NCBI GenBank assembly: GCA_000381605.1 | Contig: KB906759.1 | Coordinates: forward strand, 477,583-541,582 | Direction: 5' to 3' | Source: Acidobacteriaceae bacterium KBS 89 | GTDB taxonomy: Bacteria > Acidobacteriota > Terriglobia > Terriglobales > Acidobacteriaceae | DNA: 64,000 bases | Part shown: positions 16,842-25,416 of the stretch, one piece after another | Layout of the letters: each line of letters begins with the position of its first letter | How positions within the stretch are numbered: the stretch's first letter is position 1 | Translations under genes and position numbers: made by a program | Notes under the pieces: model-generated | What the model was told of the DNA's origin: nothing | The model's database searches: none | Seen by the model: only the letters and a program-made list of their open reading frames with translations

Positions 16842-17618
16842 ATGCCTAAGCTGGGTATAGCGTGGTCGAAGCTGCGATGGTCGATGGCACACCGTGGCCT
16901 GGGTGGAACTTTGCGGTTTGCGCTGCGTCGAGCGCGTCGACAAAGCATCGATGAAGCCAAACCGCTGCGACATCCCTTCGACGAGCGCTACGGAGTGGAC
17001 ACGAGCGGGCTGATCGGCGGAGGAGAGCTGCGTTCGGGGCACAGGAATGATGTGTTCAACACCGCGTACTACGGGATGGCTCCGTCGCGATTTCGTACCG
17101 TAGTCGACGCCTGGATCGCGGACGAGAGTCATGTTGCGATCGAAGAGTACAGCTTCGTTGATCTGGGATGCGGGAAGGGACGAGCGGTGATGATGGCCTC
17201 AGAGCTTCGCTTTCAAGAAGTAATTGGGGTTGAGCTAAACGCTGCACTAGCGAGGATTGGTGAGAAAAATCTCGCGCTGTGGACGGAGGCGGGGCGAGCG
17301 GTTTGTCCGGTGCGTATCGTCTGTCAGGAGGCGACCGAGTTTGTGTTTCCCGAGGGGCACTGCCTGTTGTATCTATTCAATCCGTTTGCTGCTCCTGTGG
17401 TCAGGCAGTTGATTGAGCGTATCGAAGCCGACTTCGCTGCGCGGCCGCGGATGCTCGATCTGGTGTACTTCAATCCGGAGTCTGGTGAGTTGCTTGATGC
17501 CCATCGAGGCTTCAAGTTGCTCTGGACGGGCACCGTGGCCATGTCGGAGGAGGATGCTGCGGTGGATCATGTGGCTTCGGCGGATGACCTTTGCAGCGTC
17601 TATCGGTGGGTTGGCTGA
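16842..17618 (+). CDS. SAM-dependent methyltransferase (class I)
   Basis: 258 residues. The SAM-binding motif FVDLGCGKGRAVMMASEL lies at about 104-121, followed by the acidic-loop motif IGVELN and then LLYLFNPF as motif IV. An N-terminal extension is basic (RRARRQSIDEAK). The ATG at 16842 is preferred over the TTG just before it. The substrate cannot be told. It follows the GNAT/FemAB-like gene and may act with it. Confidence 0.8.
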   Translation: MPKLGIAWSKLRWSMAHRGLGGTLRFALRRARRQSIDEAKPLRHPFDERYGVDTSGLIGGGELRSGHRNDVFNTAYYGMAPSRFRTVVDAWIADESHVAIEEYSFVDLGCGKGRAVMMASELRFQEVIGVELNAALARIGEKNLALWTEAGRAVCPVRIVCQEATEFVFPEGHCLLYLFNPFAAPVVRQLIERIEADFAARPRMLDLVYFNPESGELLDAHRGFKLLWTGTVAMSEEDAAVDHVASADDLCSVYRWVG

Positions 17619-17883
17619 AGGCAAACAATTGCAGTTTGGCGGATTTAGTAACTCCTTTAGTAATGTTGCTGGCGATTCCCAAAGGGGGACGGGTTCAAGT
17701 AAGGCTTCAGGTTTCAACAGGTAACTGGCTCTGGATGAACCTGGGCAGGTACGGGAATCGAAGAGTCACCCAAGATAGTCATTGACCAAGTCGTTCGGTG
17801 TGTTTACTTTGTGGCTAATGGCTGACATGCAAACTATCCCTGTTGATATGGCGAGCGGCGCGGTAGACGCCGTCTCAATTTCG

Positions 17884-18231
17884 ATGAATATTGGAACGAC
17901 GATTCGCGGATACCGGTTGCAGAAGGGCATGTCGCAGGGCGACATCGAGAAGCGCACGGGCCTCCTGCGATGCTATCTTTCGCGCGTGGAGAACGGGCAC
18001 ACGGTGCCATCGCTCGAGACGCTGCAAAAGATTGCGCGAGCGCTCGACCTACAGCTCTCGGAGTTCTTTGCCGAGGAGGTGATCGGCAAGGAGATGTCCG
18101 GGCTGAACCTGGGCGAGGAGGAGATCCGTTTCCTGACGCAGGTGCAGCGATACTCCGCCCACCTGTCCGACAGTGATCGCCGTCTGCTGCTTGCGATGGT
18201 GCGCAAGTTTGCCCAGACGACGCTGACCTAG
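17884..18231 (+). CDS. XRE-family helix-turn-helix regulator
   Basis: 115 residues from the ATG at 17884. The HTH occupies residues about 6-62: IGTTIRGYRLQKGMSQGDIEKRTG, then YLSRVENGHTVPSLETLQKIARAL. The C-terminal helices (EEEIRFLTQVQRYSAHLSDSDRRLLL) may dimerise. In-frame ATGs at 17818, 17827 and 17848 would add up to 22 residues; none has a good ribosome site, so the start is uncertain. Its stop is only 3 nt before copy 2 of the dispersed element. Targets are unknown. Confidence 0.85.
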   Translation: MNIGTTIRGYRLQKGMSQGDIEKRTGLLRCYLSRVENGHTVPSLETLQKIARALDLQLSEFFAEEVIGKEMSGLNLGEEEIRFLTQVQRYSAHLSDSDRRLLLAMVRKFAQTTLT

Positions 18232-18234
18232 GAA

Positions 18235-18530
18235 GGATACCCCCCTTGCCCGCGCGTAAGTCCAATTTTTACAGCAAGATAGAGCGCATTACTCGCGCTA
18301 AAATAGTGCAATCATTGGACTTACGTCCAAAATAGTCCAATCATTAGAGTTACGGGTCAAATCTCGCGTTTTAATACGAAAGCCCCGGGTGATCCGGGGC
18401 TTTTCTCGATCTATATATCCAGTTTAGCAGGTCGGACCTAACTAATACGCCACGCGGATGTGTCTGATTCGGAATGTGTTAGGAGGGGTTGGGGCTTGAC
18501 ATGCGCTTTTTGGGCAGAAAACAGCAAAAA
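18235..18530 (+). repeat. Dispersed intergenic element, copy 2
   Basis: Begins 3 nt after the XRE stop. In order: GATACCCCCC-TTGCCCGCGCG head; an 11-nt perfect inverted repeat GTAAGTCCAAT/ATTGGACTTAC; two AAAATAGT units with 29-nt period; hairpin AAAGCCCCG-ggtgatc-CGGGGCTTTT; CTATATATCCAGTTTAG; CTAACTAATACGCC; and TTGACATGCG (TTGACA at 18496-18501) followed by TTTTTGGGCAGAAA. From CTATA to AGAAA it aligns with copies 1 and 3 without gaps. The hairpin probably terminates the XRE transcript. The remaining 118 bases to the DUF481 gene hold no recognisable gene. Confidence 0.85.
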
Positions 18531-18648
18531 AAACTTGTGTGGGCCATTGGCCAGTTAACTCTGAAGCCTCTTGTAGCCTGATTGTTCGCACGCCTCTGTT
18601 ACATTTCTTCAATCTCACGCTCATTCGCAAGTCTGCGAGGAAACCTCC

Positions 18649-19923
18649 ATGCCCATCGCTGCGCGGCTCTCTGAAGGCCGCCTTCCTATCTTTGGCCGCA
18701 CGCAGCGATCTGCTGCGACTCTCTCGATTGTGCTCGTCACGACTCTGTCCGGACTCGCGCAGGCCGCCAAGAAGCCTGTGAAGCCTGAAGCAAAGAAGGA
18801 GCCGGAGATTAAGGAAGAGCTGATCCTGAAAAACGGCGACAGGCTGACGGGACAGCTGCTGAACTCCACCGGCGAGGAGATCAAATTCAAGAGCGAACTG
18901 GCGGGCGATGTGATCGTGGCGTGGAACAACATTAAGGAGTTGAAGTCGAGTCGAGAGTTCGCAGTAATTCCGAAAGATGTGAAAGATACCAGAGACAGCG
19001 CGACGATACCCCAGGGTGGGATCAAGATTGACGAGAAGAATATCGTGGTTTCGCCAACTGTACCTCCAAAACCGGAGAGGGCTGCACCAAAGTCGAAGAC
19101 TGAAGAGAAGGAAGACGCTTCCAGCAAACAGGTGGCTTCGGCAAAGGAGATCCCATCCTCGAAGATCGGATACATCGTCGACGACGCGTCGTATCAGAGC
19201 GAGATCCACAGGAAGATCGGCTTCAAATCCGGTTGGGACGGCCACATTGATACGGGTTCCACGATGATCCTTTCGACCCAGAAGAGCTACCTGCTTGTGG
19301 TGAGCACGGCGCTTCGGCGTTCCGTTCCGACGGTCAGTTGGCTGGATCCCAAGCTCCGAACCACAGTCGACTTCAATTTAAGTGCCGGACAGACGAGCCA
19401 GATAGGCCAACCCGACACGATTACGAATGTCTACCACGTAGGTGCGGAGCGCGATGAATACTTCAGCCGGCGAGGCTACTATCTGCAGGTCACCTCGTTC
19501 GACCACGACTTCTCTCAGGGCCTGGTTCTGCAGCAGATCTACGGCGCGGGCATCGGCGCGACCCTGGTGAAGAAGCCCACCCGTGAGTTCGACGTCACGG
19601 CGGATCTGCACTATGAAGGACAGAAGTTCAACGCGACTGCCAATGTGTCGGAGCTTAATCTCCAGTTGATCGGCTCGTCGATCACGGAGGCGTTCGAGCA
19701 AAAATGGGGGAAGGTCCAGTTCAACGAAAAGATGTTGGCCAACATCGCGTGGAACAACGCCAGCGCCTTCTCCGCTACGGGAACCAGCTCGGTGAGGATG
19801 CCGGTTTACAAGAAGCTCGGCTTCTCGGTGTCCATCATCGACAACTTCCTGAACAATCCGCAGGTTGGGTATCAGAAGAATTCGCTGCAGTTCTCTACCG
19901 GGTTCGCATTAAGTCTGCACTAG
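18649..19923 (+). CDS. DUF481-family outer-membrane-type protein
   Basis: 424 residues. A signal sequence (SIVLVTTLSGLAQAA) is followed by a Lys/Glu/Pro-rich linker and a small domain with LKNGDRLTGQLLNSTGEEIKF and VAWNNIKEL. From about residue 175 come repeated amphipathic strands, ending in a beta-barrel-like C-terminus (LQFSTGFALSLH). This matches DUF481 (YdiY-like) proteins, predicted outer-membrane or salt-stress barrels of unknown function. A second Lys/Pro-rich linker lies at about 122-165. It is transcribed away from the dispersed element, convergent with the DUF1254 gene. Confidence 0.8.
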   Translation: MPIAARLSEGRLPIFGRTQRSAATLSIVLVTTLSGLAQAAKKPVKPEAKKEPEIKEELILKNGDRLTGQLLNSTGEEIKFKSELAGDVIVAWNNIKELKSSREFAVIPKDVKDTRDSATIPQGGIKIDEKNIVVSPTVPPKPERAAPKSKTEEKEDASSKQVASAKEIPSSKIGYIVDDASYQSEIHRKIGFKSGWDGHIDTGSTMILSTQKSYLLVVSTALRRSVPTVSWLDPKLRTTVDFNLSAGQTSQIGQPDTITNVYHVGAERDEYFSRRGYYLQVTSFDHDFSQGLVLQQIYGAGIGATLVKKPTREFDVTADLHYEGQKFNATANVSELNLQLIGSSITEAFEQKWGKVQFNEKMLANIAWNNASAFSATGTSSVRMPVYKKLGFSVSIIDNFLNNPQVGYQKNSLQFSTGFALSLH

Positions 19924-19947
19924 CGCAAGGAATTGCTTCGCCGGAGG

Positions 19948-21426
19948 CTATGGGGCGACGACAATCGCCGGGGGCTGCCAAGTACCTTTACCGGCCGGCA
20001 GGATGGAAGGCGGAGTCTCCTTCGGCCAGTACAGCCGCATTGCAAGGTAGATGGTCCCATTAGGCGCAGGAAGCCAGTTGGGCTCCTTATCCTTGCCGGG
20101 CGAGTCTTTCTGGATATACAAGGTCAGCGAGCCGTCGGGATTTGTCTTCATTCCCGGCAACATCGGAGAGTTGATGAGATACCGATTGATCGGATTCTCA
20201 ATCAGAAATTGGGTCTTCCCGTCATACATCGTTACTGACCAGAAAGCATTCACCGGCGGCAAACTACCTTTGGCAAAGGTGAGTGTGTAGTTATGCTTGC
20301 TGCCGTCCAAAGCCTCTCCATTTGGCAGCACTCGCGTCAACGGATACATCGCCTCGATGGCGTCGTTGCCAAAGATGCCGCCCTTGGCCGCGGCTGCACG
20401 CTTGAGCCAATCGCCGTTGTAGAAGGCGCGGTCACCGAAGAAGGAGCCTATGTTCCAGCCATTGATCACCACGCCGCCGCTGGTGATGTACTTGTCGACC
20501 TGATCGTCACCGGCCTTCATCCCCAGGACGATTGCGGCTTTGTGCTCGAGCGAGAGATCTTTCATGTCAAACTGCTTGCCTGCGCCAATGCCGATGCTCG
20601 CCAGTTTCGCTCGAATCCCCGCCTCTTCCGGACTTGACGGAACATACTGCAGCGCATAATCAAGCACCTGCCAGAACTCTGCCTTCGCAATCTGAGCGTT
20701 GGCCTTCATGTAGTTGATCGTAGGCGGCGCGGGTGGTGCGGGTTGCTTTAGAAAGGCCGAAAGAGGCCGCACTTTATAACCAGCCTGGATCTTCACCACA
20801 TTCGGCATGTCCGCCGCATTGAAGAGCTGGGTGCGAAAGATTATCGCCGAGAATGGCGTAGTTGAATGGAAGACCTGCTTGATGTGCGGAGGCGTCTCAC
20901 CCTTCCAATCGGGGCCAACGACCATGTAGTCGCCCGGTGCGGTACCAGTGGCTCGGCTGCCGATATACCCGTAGTTGAAGGTATTCGCATCAGTCAACTG
21001 CACTGAGTAGTAACGCGGCTTCGGGACTGCGGGAACGGATATAACTGTCGGTTCCGCTCGCAGATCGACCTCCATCAAGGAGTACGGTGTATCGCTGTTA
21101 GGCGTAATGACCGCCGTGTCTTTGTAAGTGAAGACCCGCGCTTCATTGGTCAGTGTACCGATGGGTGCTTTAAATTGCGACGAAGTTGGATCCACGAACA
21201 ACTCGTACGCCGAGGTGTAGTACATCACGATAGGAAGGCCGTAGACGAAACCCTCCTGCGCAATCTGCTTCGTCTCCTCCATTCCCGGGACGGCAACGCC
21301 GTTGATTTTGTCGGTTTTTTCAGCCTGCGAGACTGCATCATTCTTTTTCTCGCAGCCCGCGAGAAATGTTGTTGCGAGAACGCCGAGCAACGCTGAGACG
21401 ACGAGGTTCGAGGTCTTGACGGTCAT
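19948..21426 (-). CDS. DUF1254/DUF1214-domain lipoprotein
   Basis: 492 residues. The N-terminus has a lipobox-like sequence LATTFLAGC at the end of a hydrophobic signal, so it should be a lipoprotein. The DUF1254 N-terminal domain contains GFVYGLPIVMYY and DTAVITPNSDTPYS. The C-terminal DUF1214 domain contains LPPVNAFWSVTMYDGKTQFLIENPINRY. Such two-domain proteins are widespread secreted proteins without an established reaction. Monocistronic, convergent with the DUF481 gene with 24 nt between the stops. Confidence 0.88.
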   Translation of the reverse strand: MTVKTSNLVVSALLGVLATTFLAGCEKKNDAVSQAEKTDKINGVAVPGMEETKQIAQEGFVYGLPIVMYYTSAYELFVDPTSSQFKAPIGTLTNEARVFTYKDTAVITPNSDTPYSLMEVDLRAEPTVISVPAVPKPRYYSVQLTDANTFNYGYIGSRATGTAPGDYMVVGPDWKGETPPHIKQVFHSTTPFSAIIFRTQLFNAADMPNVVKIQAGYKVRPLSAFLKQPAPPAPPTINYMKANAQIAKAEFWQVLDYALQYVPSSPEEAGIRAKLASIGIGAGKQFDMKDLSLEHKAAIVLGMKAGDDQVDKYITSGGVVINGWNIGSFFGDRAFYNGDWLKRAAAAKGGIFGNDAIEAMYPLTRVLPNGEALDGSKHNYTLTFAKGSLPPVNAFWSVTMYDGKTQFLIENPINRYLINSPMLPGMKTNPDGSLTLYIQKDSPGKDKEPNWLPAPNGTIYLAMRLYWPKETPPSILPAGKGTWQPPAIVVAP

Positions 21427-21592
21427 GTTGGGTGTCTCCAGGCAATTGAAGAAGATTGTTGGTTGCCTAAGACTACCCGCCCATCGAGTGATGGGGAACT
21501 GGCATTAGTAGTAGCGGATGATGCGGCCTGCTACTTGTACTAGTTAACCGGCGGCCAGTGCGGTGTGGGTTGAGGACTCCGCGCGCAGAGCG

Positions 21593-22423
21593 CTATCTGA
21601 GTTTGGTAATGAAGTACGCGAAGAGGAACAGCAGGAAGGCCGCGCCCGCAAAGGTTATCTTCTGGCGCTGCAGATAGCGCGTGCGGCCGGAGGTCATGCG
21701 TGGAACCAGCGGCACACCCAGGGCAAGGCCGCTGAGGAAGCCACCGGCGTGGGCGAAGTTGTCGATGCGGACAATGTTGGTAAAGATAGTGCCGAGCCCG
21801 ATCACCAGATTCAGCACGGCGAACTGGATAACGGAGCGGCGGAGGCGATTGAGTTCGAAGGCCGGAATGGGAAGCTTCTTGTTGGAGAGCAGGACGATCA
21901 GGATGCCAGCAATGCCGAAGACCGCACCTGAGGCTCCTGCGCCCACCGAAGTGCCGTCGTGGCCGATCACGTTGAAGCACAGGCTGAGCAGATTGCCAGC
22001 GACGCCTGTAATCAGATACACGACGATCAGTCCGACTGGGCCGAGTAGAGGCTCGCCAAGCAGACCGAGGTTCCAGAGGCACCACATGTTGGTGGCGATG
22101 TGCAGCAGACCGACATGGACGAAGGTCGCCGTGAGCAGACGCCACCATTCGCCCCCCAGGATGAGGTAAGCGTTGGTAGCTCCGTAGTGGACGAGCTGGG
22201 CGGTCGTGGGGTCCTTCGCGGAGACGCCGTGAAGGGTCATCCATCCGAAGACGGCGACGTTGATGGCGAGCAGGATGTAGGTCCCGGGGGTGGCGAGAAT
22301 GTTCCAGCCGCGTTCGCGGGAGTTGGGACGCGAGACCTCGCGCTCGTAGTCCGGCATCGGTGGCGGAGCAGCGCCAGAGTGCGGCGGAATGACTTCGCCA
22401 GGGGTTGGGGAGAAGGAGGCCAT
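21593..22423 (-). CDS. Rhomboid-family intramembrane serine protease
   Basis: 276 residues with six or seven hydrophobic segments. The catalytic serine motif GASGAVFGIAG lies at about residue 165 and the catalytic histidine motif FAHAGGFLSGLALG near 220. HIATNMWCLWNLG matches the conserved N-terminal HxxxN oxyanion region. An N-terminal cytoplasmic tail of about 60 residues precedes the first helix. Rhomboids cleave membrane proteins within the bilayer. The overlapping longer frame 21540-22463 is a shadow. Substrate unknown. Confidence 0.92.
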   Translation of the reverse strand: MASFSPTPGEVIPPHSGAAPPPMPDYEREVSRPNSRERGWNILATPGTYILLAINVAVFGWMTLHGVSAKDPTTAQLVHYGATNAYLILGGEWWRLLTATFVHVGLLHIATNMWCLWNLGLLGEPLLGPVGLIVVYLITGVAGNLLSLCFNVIGHDGTSVGAGASGAVFGIAGILIVLLSNKKLPIPAFELNRLRRSVIQFAVLNLVIGLGTIFTNIVRIDNFAHAGGFLSGLALGVPLVPRMTSGRTRYLQRQKITFAGAAFLLFLFAYFITKLR

Positions 22424-22544
22424 GGGATGCTTCTACGCTATCGCGAAGAGAGGTGAATGACAAATGACAGAGAGGGAGTACACATCACGGAGGTGATGCT
22501 GGACTGTCCTGGACTGTCTTAGAGGCTAAGGGAAGTCCCTGGCG

Positions 22545-23036
22545 TCAGGCTGCGTTTTTGCTGAAGCGCTCGCGCAGGTCTGCGGGAAGGCGCTCCTGCA
22601 CGATGCCGCCGAGGAAACCCGGGAGTGGCGTAGCGATGGCAACCAGAATCCAGAGCAGCGTCGAAAAGATGAGACCCGCAATCGCGACCGCTTCGAGCGA
22701 GATAGCGAAGCCATGGGCCGGGCCCAGCTGAAGGTGCATGGTAAAGATGTGGGTGACGAGCTCAACTCGATGAATCACGTAGGTGGCAAGAAGGAAGGCA
22801 GCGATGGAAAGAGTGCTGACGCTGATGAGCAGGACATCGATGGTGCGGGCGATTTGCTGGCGGCGGCGGCAATGGCTGCATTCGGAGAGATGCTGGTCGT
22901 AGTCAGTGCGCATGGCTGGGGAGAGGCCGGATATGTCGTAACGCCATCCTGAGAGGATGTCTCCTACCACCTGATCGGTGCAGGAGGTGCCGTGCGTCCT
23001 GCGGTTCGCTGGAAATGCTAACGCGGGTTTTTTCAT
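22545..23036 (-). CDS. Small membrane protein with zinc-finger-like N-terminus
   Basis: 163 residues, no recognised family. The N-terminal cytosolic part contains HLSECSHCRRRQQ, an H-x3-C-x2-C motif of the anti-sigma zinc-finger type. Two or three hydrophobic segments follow (about 70-90, 95-140), one ending in LLWILVAIATPLPGF. No sigma factor gene is adjacent, so an anti-sigma role is only a possibility. Codon pattern and start context look genuine. It lies upstream of the rhomboid gene on the same strand with 121 nt between. Confidence 0.7.
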   Translation of the reverse strand: MKKPALAFPANRRTHGTSCTDQVVGDILSGWRYDISGLSPAMRTDYDQHLSECSHCRRRQQIARTIDVLLISVSTLSIAAFLLATYVIHRVELVTHIFTMHLQLGPAHGFAISLEAVAIAGLIFSTLLWILVAIATPLPGFLGGIVQERLPADLRERFSKNAA

Positions 23037-23179
23037 AGGTTTATAGACACCATCTTACGCTGTTTGATAGCAGGAATAAAAGAAACGATTCATCGATTAG
23101 TAACCATTTTAATCGGCGGAAAATCGCATTTTCGAGGAGGAAGTATTTGAAGCCTCGTAGCCCACTGCAATAGCTGGAG

Positions 23180-24232
23180 TTACAGGGTGATGGGATCGAG
23201 AGGAGCTGCCTGGTCGGCCAAAAGAATGCGGTTACCTAAAAGGGTCGGATGGTTACCTAATGCCTGTTCGGCGGAGAGGCGGGCGAGTTCGGGGACGTTG
23301 TTGGACTCGGAGAGATGGCCAAGGACGATCCAGGCTGCGCCCCCGTCGTAGTCCTTCTGGAGGAACTCGGCCGTGGCGTGGTTCGATAGATGGCCCACGC
23401 GGGAGAGGACGCGCTGCTTGACGCTCCAGGGGTATGGGCCGTCGCGAAGCATCTCAAGGTCGTGGTTGGATTCGAGCAGGAGGACGTCAATCCGCTTTAA
23501 CGCAGCCTTCACATTGGGTGGCATGTAGCCGAGGTCGGTCGCGAGCGCCATGCGGATGCCCTCGGACTCAAAGACGAAGCCACAGGGGTCCGCTGCATCG
23601 TGGGGGATGGTGAAAGGCGTGATGTAGATGTCGCCGATGGAGAACTGAGTGCCGGCGTGGAAGTACTCCACGGCAGGAAGCTGGGTGGGGTCGGGCTTTT
23701 GCGCGGAGGCTGGCTGAGATTCGGAGGTGCACAGCTCTTCTTCGTCGGGATCGACGGGCAGCTCCAGCGTGGCGCTGCTGTCGTCGGAGCGATTCAGAGC
23801 GGTTTGGGCGGCGATGCCGGCGATGACCTGAGACTCCTCGGCAAGCTGGACAGCGAGGTCGCTGTGCGGAGCTTTCGCGGCGACAGCAGCAGCACGCGCT
23901 TCTTTTTCGCGCTGCACATGATCGAGCCACTTGGCGTAGGTCATGGTCGTACGCGGAGTAAGCATGCGAACCCACGCGCGGTGGGTGGGTTCGGTGAAGA
24001 AGACGGGAATGTTGAGGCGACGGGCAAGGACCGAGAGGCCGGCGATGTGGTCCTGGTGCTCGTGGGTGATGAGGATGGCGTTGAGCTGCGAAGGATCTTC
24101 CCCTGCGATCGACATGCGCCTGAGGAGTTCACGGCAGGAGAGGCCAGCGTCAACCAGAACGCGGGTGCGGGAGCTGGAGATGACGGTGCTGTTGCCTTTG
24201 GAACCGGAGGCGAGCACTGTCATACGCATCAT
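23180..24232 (-). CDS. MBL-fold metal-dependent hydrolase, WalJ/YycJ-like
   Basis: 350 residues. The N-terminus TVLASGSKGNSTVI and metal-binding THEHQDHIAGL are diagnostic of the YycJ/WalJ group of metallo-beta-lactamase fold nucleases or phosphodiesterases. Further metal ligands appear in IPHDAADPCGF and ALATDLGYMP, with LLESNHD and HLSNHA later. The protein is longer than the usual roughly 260 residues because of an Ala/Glu/Ser-rich insertion at about 105-190. It is the last gene of the run that starts with the 3-hydroxyacyl-CoA dehydrogenase. The start may be at M1 or M3. Confidence 0.85.
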   Translation of the reverse strand: MMRMTVLASGSKGNSTVISSSRTRVLVDAGLSCRELLRRMSIAGEDPSQLNAILITHEHQDHIAGLSVLARRLNIPVFFTEPTHRAWVRMLTPRTTMTYAKWLDHVQREKEARAAAVAAKAPHSDLAVQLAEESQVIAGIAAQTALNRSDDSSATLELPVDPDEEELCTSESQPASAQKPDPTQLPAVEYFHAGTQFSIGDIYITPFTIPHDAADPCGFVFESEGIRMALATDLGYMPPNVKAALKRIDVLLLESNHDLEMLRDGPYPWSVKQRVLSRVGHLSNHATAEFLQKDYDGGAAWIVLGHLSESNNVPELARLSAEQALGNHPTLLGNRILLADQAAPLDPITL

Positions 24233-24303
24233 TGGGAAAGAATACGCCGATCGGTTGTGGGTATGTAGGCAGGGTAACTAAGTTGGTTCAGGCAAGCCGT
24301 GGA

Positions 24304-24543
24304 TTATGTCTCGAGCGGACGAACTGCGGCGATCTCGGAGAGGAGCAGGGAGCGACCGCAGCTCTCCTGCTGCACGAACTGGCCGTCAGGTCCGGGCGCG
24401 ACCTTCAGGTAGAAGACGTTCGGAGTGTCACCTTCCTCGAAGACGAAGAGGATCTGGGCGAGGTGGCGTTCGCCCGCCGTAGTTTCGAGATCGACGACCT
24501 GGTCGATGCTCGCTTTCAGCAACGAGAGCTCGGTATCGGTCAC
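24304..24543 (-). CDS. Small conserved-looking protein of unknown function
   Basis: 79 residues from a GTG at 24543, preceded by GGAG with 5-nt spacing. The longer open frame to 24783 lies inside the MaoC gene and is low complexity. The sequence is acidic and soluble, with LKASIDQVVDLETTAGERHL then ILFVFEEGDTPNVFYLKV. No signal peptide or membrane segment, no known family. It starts 34 nt after the MaoC stop and is followed by the WalJ-like gene, so it is probably part of this operon. Confidence 0.6.
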   Translation of the reverse strand: MTDTELSLLKASIDQVVDLETTAGERHLAQILFVFEEGDTPNVFYLKVAPGPDGQFVQQESCGRSLLLSEIAAVRPLET

Positions 24544-24577
24544 ATTGGCTCCGTCTGGTTGCAGTCGCCGGTCAGCT

Positions 24578-25039
24578 TCAGGCCAGGACCGGGTGCCTGA
24601 GAGGCGCGAGGAAGTTGACGGTCGAGCGCATGACGACCTCGTTGCGCTGGTTGAAAGCGAGGCTGCGGGTGCGGACGACGCCATACTCCTTGCGCGAGTT
24701 GGATTGGCGGACGCCGACGACCTCGATCTCGCTGCGAATGGAATCGCCAGGTCGAACAGGGAGGGTCCAGCGCATCTCTTCAACGCCCGCGCCGATCATG
24801 CCGCCAGCAACGGTGATTGACTGCACGCGAAGGCGCATGACGATGGCGGCGGTGAGCCAGCCAGAGGCGGCGAGGCCCTTGAAGAAGGAGTTTTCGCCGG
24901 CGGCCTCGTCTAGATGGAAGGGCTGAGGATCGTACTTCTGTCCGAACTCCTTGATCTCTTCCGCAGTCACCTTGGCCTGGCCGAGCGAGTGGAACCGCTG
25001 ACCAACGTAAAAATCTTCGAAGTAAAGCTCCTGTGACAT
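24578..25039 (-). CDS. MaoC-like hot-dog dehydratase
   Basis: 153 residues. The N-terminal VGQRFHSLGQAKVTAEEI and the R-hydratase motif FGQKYDPQPFHLDE are typical of MaoC-family (R)-enoyl-CoA hydratases. The second half has the hot-dog strand pattern (VRPGDSIRSEIEVV). Such enzymes hydrate 2-enoyl-CoA in fatty acid breakdown or polyester supply. It is two genes downstream of a 3-hydroxyacyl-CoA dehydrogenase, which supports an acyl-CoA role. Confidence 0.88.
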   Translation of the reverse strand: MSQELYFEDFYVGQRFHSLGQAKVTAEEIKEFGQKYDPQPFHLDEAAGENSFFKGLAASGWLTAAIVMRLRVQSITVAGGMIGAGVEEMRWTLPVRPGDSIRSEIEVVGVRQSNSRKEYGVVRTRSLAFNQRNEVVMRSTVNFLAPLRHPVLA

Positions 25040-25134
25040 TGTGTCTCCTGTTCCATTCGATGCTACGGTATGTTCGATTGGTCCGGCGATCCTGGGAATC
25101 CATTTCTCTGCGATTACCGACCCTCATCTAGTTC

Positions 25135-25386
25135 TCAGGAACGAGTCGTAAAGAACCCAGGCAGTAGTTCCAAGAAAGCTGCTCCGCAAATCCGAAGCTC
25201 TACGGCCCCCCAGCCGCTTCCATATTTTTTTTCGGTAATATTAGCGCCCTTGGGAGCGAGCCAGCTGGGCAATTTGAAATATGCACGAGGAGAGACAAGC
25301 ATAAAAAATCCGTTGATGACAAAAATAAGACTGAACAAAATCGCAAAAAGTCTACCGCCAACCTGCAAAACCGAACCTTGGAACAT
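25135..25386 (-). CDS. Small membrane protein of unknown function
   Basis: 83 residues with GGAG six nt before its ATG. Hydrophobic segments lie at about 11-31 (GRLFAILFSLIFVINGFFML) and near the C-terminus (LRICGAAFLELLPGFF). Between them is a Pro/Trp/Lys-rich loop, LVSPRAYFKLPSWLAP, which resembles uncharacterised small acidobacterial proteins by general look only. It begins 30 nt after the dehydrogenase stop and precedes MaoC, so it is in the acyl-CoA operon. Function unknown. Confidence 0.65.
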   Translation of the reverse strand: MFQGSVLQVGGRLFAILFSLIFVINGFFMLVSPRAYFKLPSWLAPKGANITEKKYGSGWGAVELRICGAAFLELLPGFFTTRS

Positions 25387-25416
25387 AGGAATCTCCGCGG
25401 GGCCACATGAACTGTT

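Noticed and set aside
21540..22463. 307-residue minus frame overlapping the rhomboid gene
   Set aside because: Same strand, other frame; Arg/His/Pro-rich with no motif, while the rhomboid frame has Ser and His catalytic motifs.
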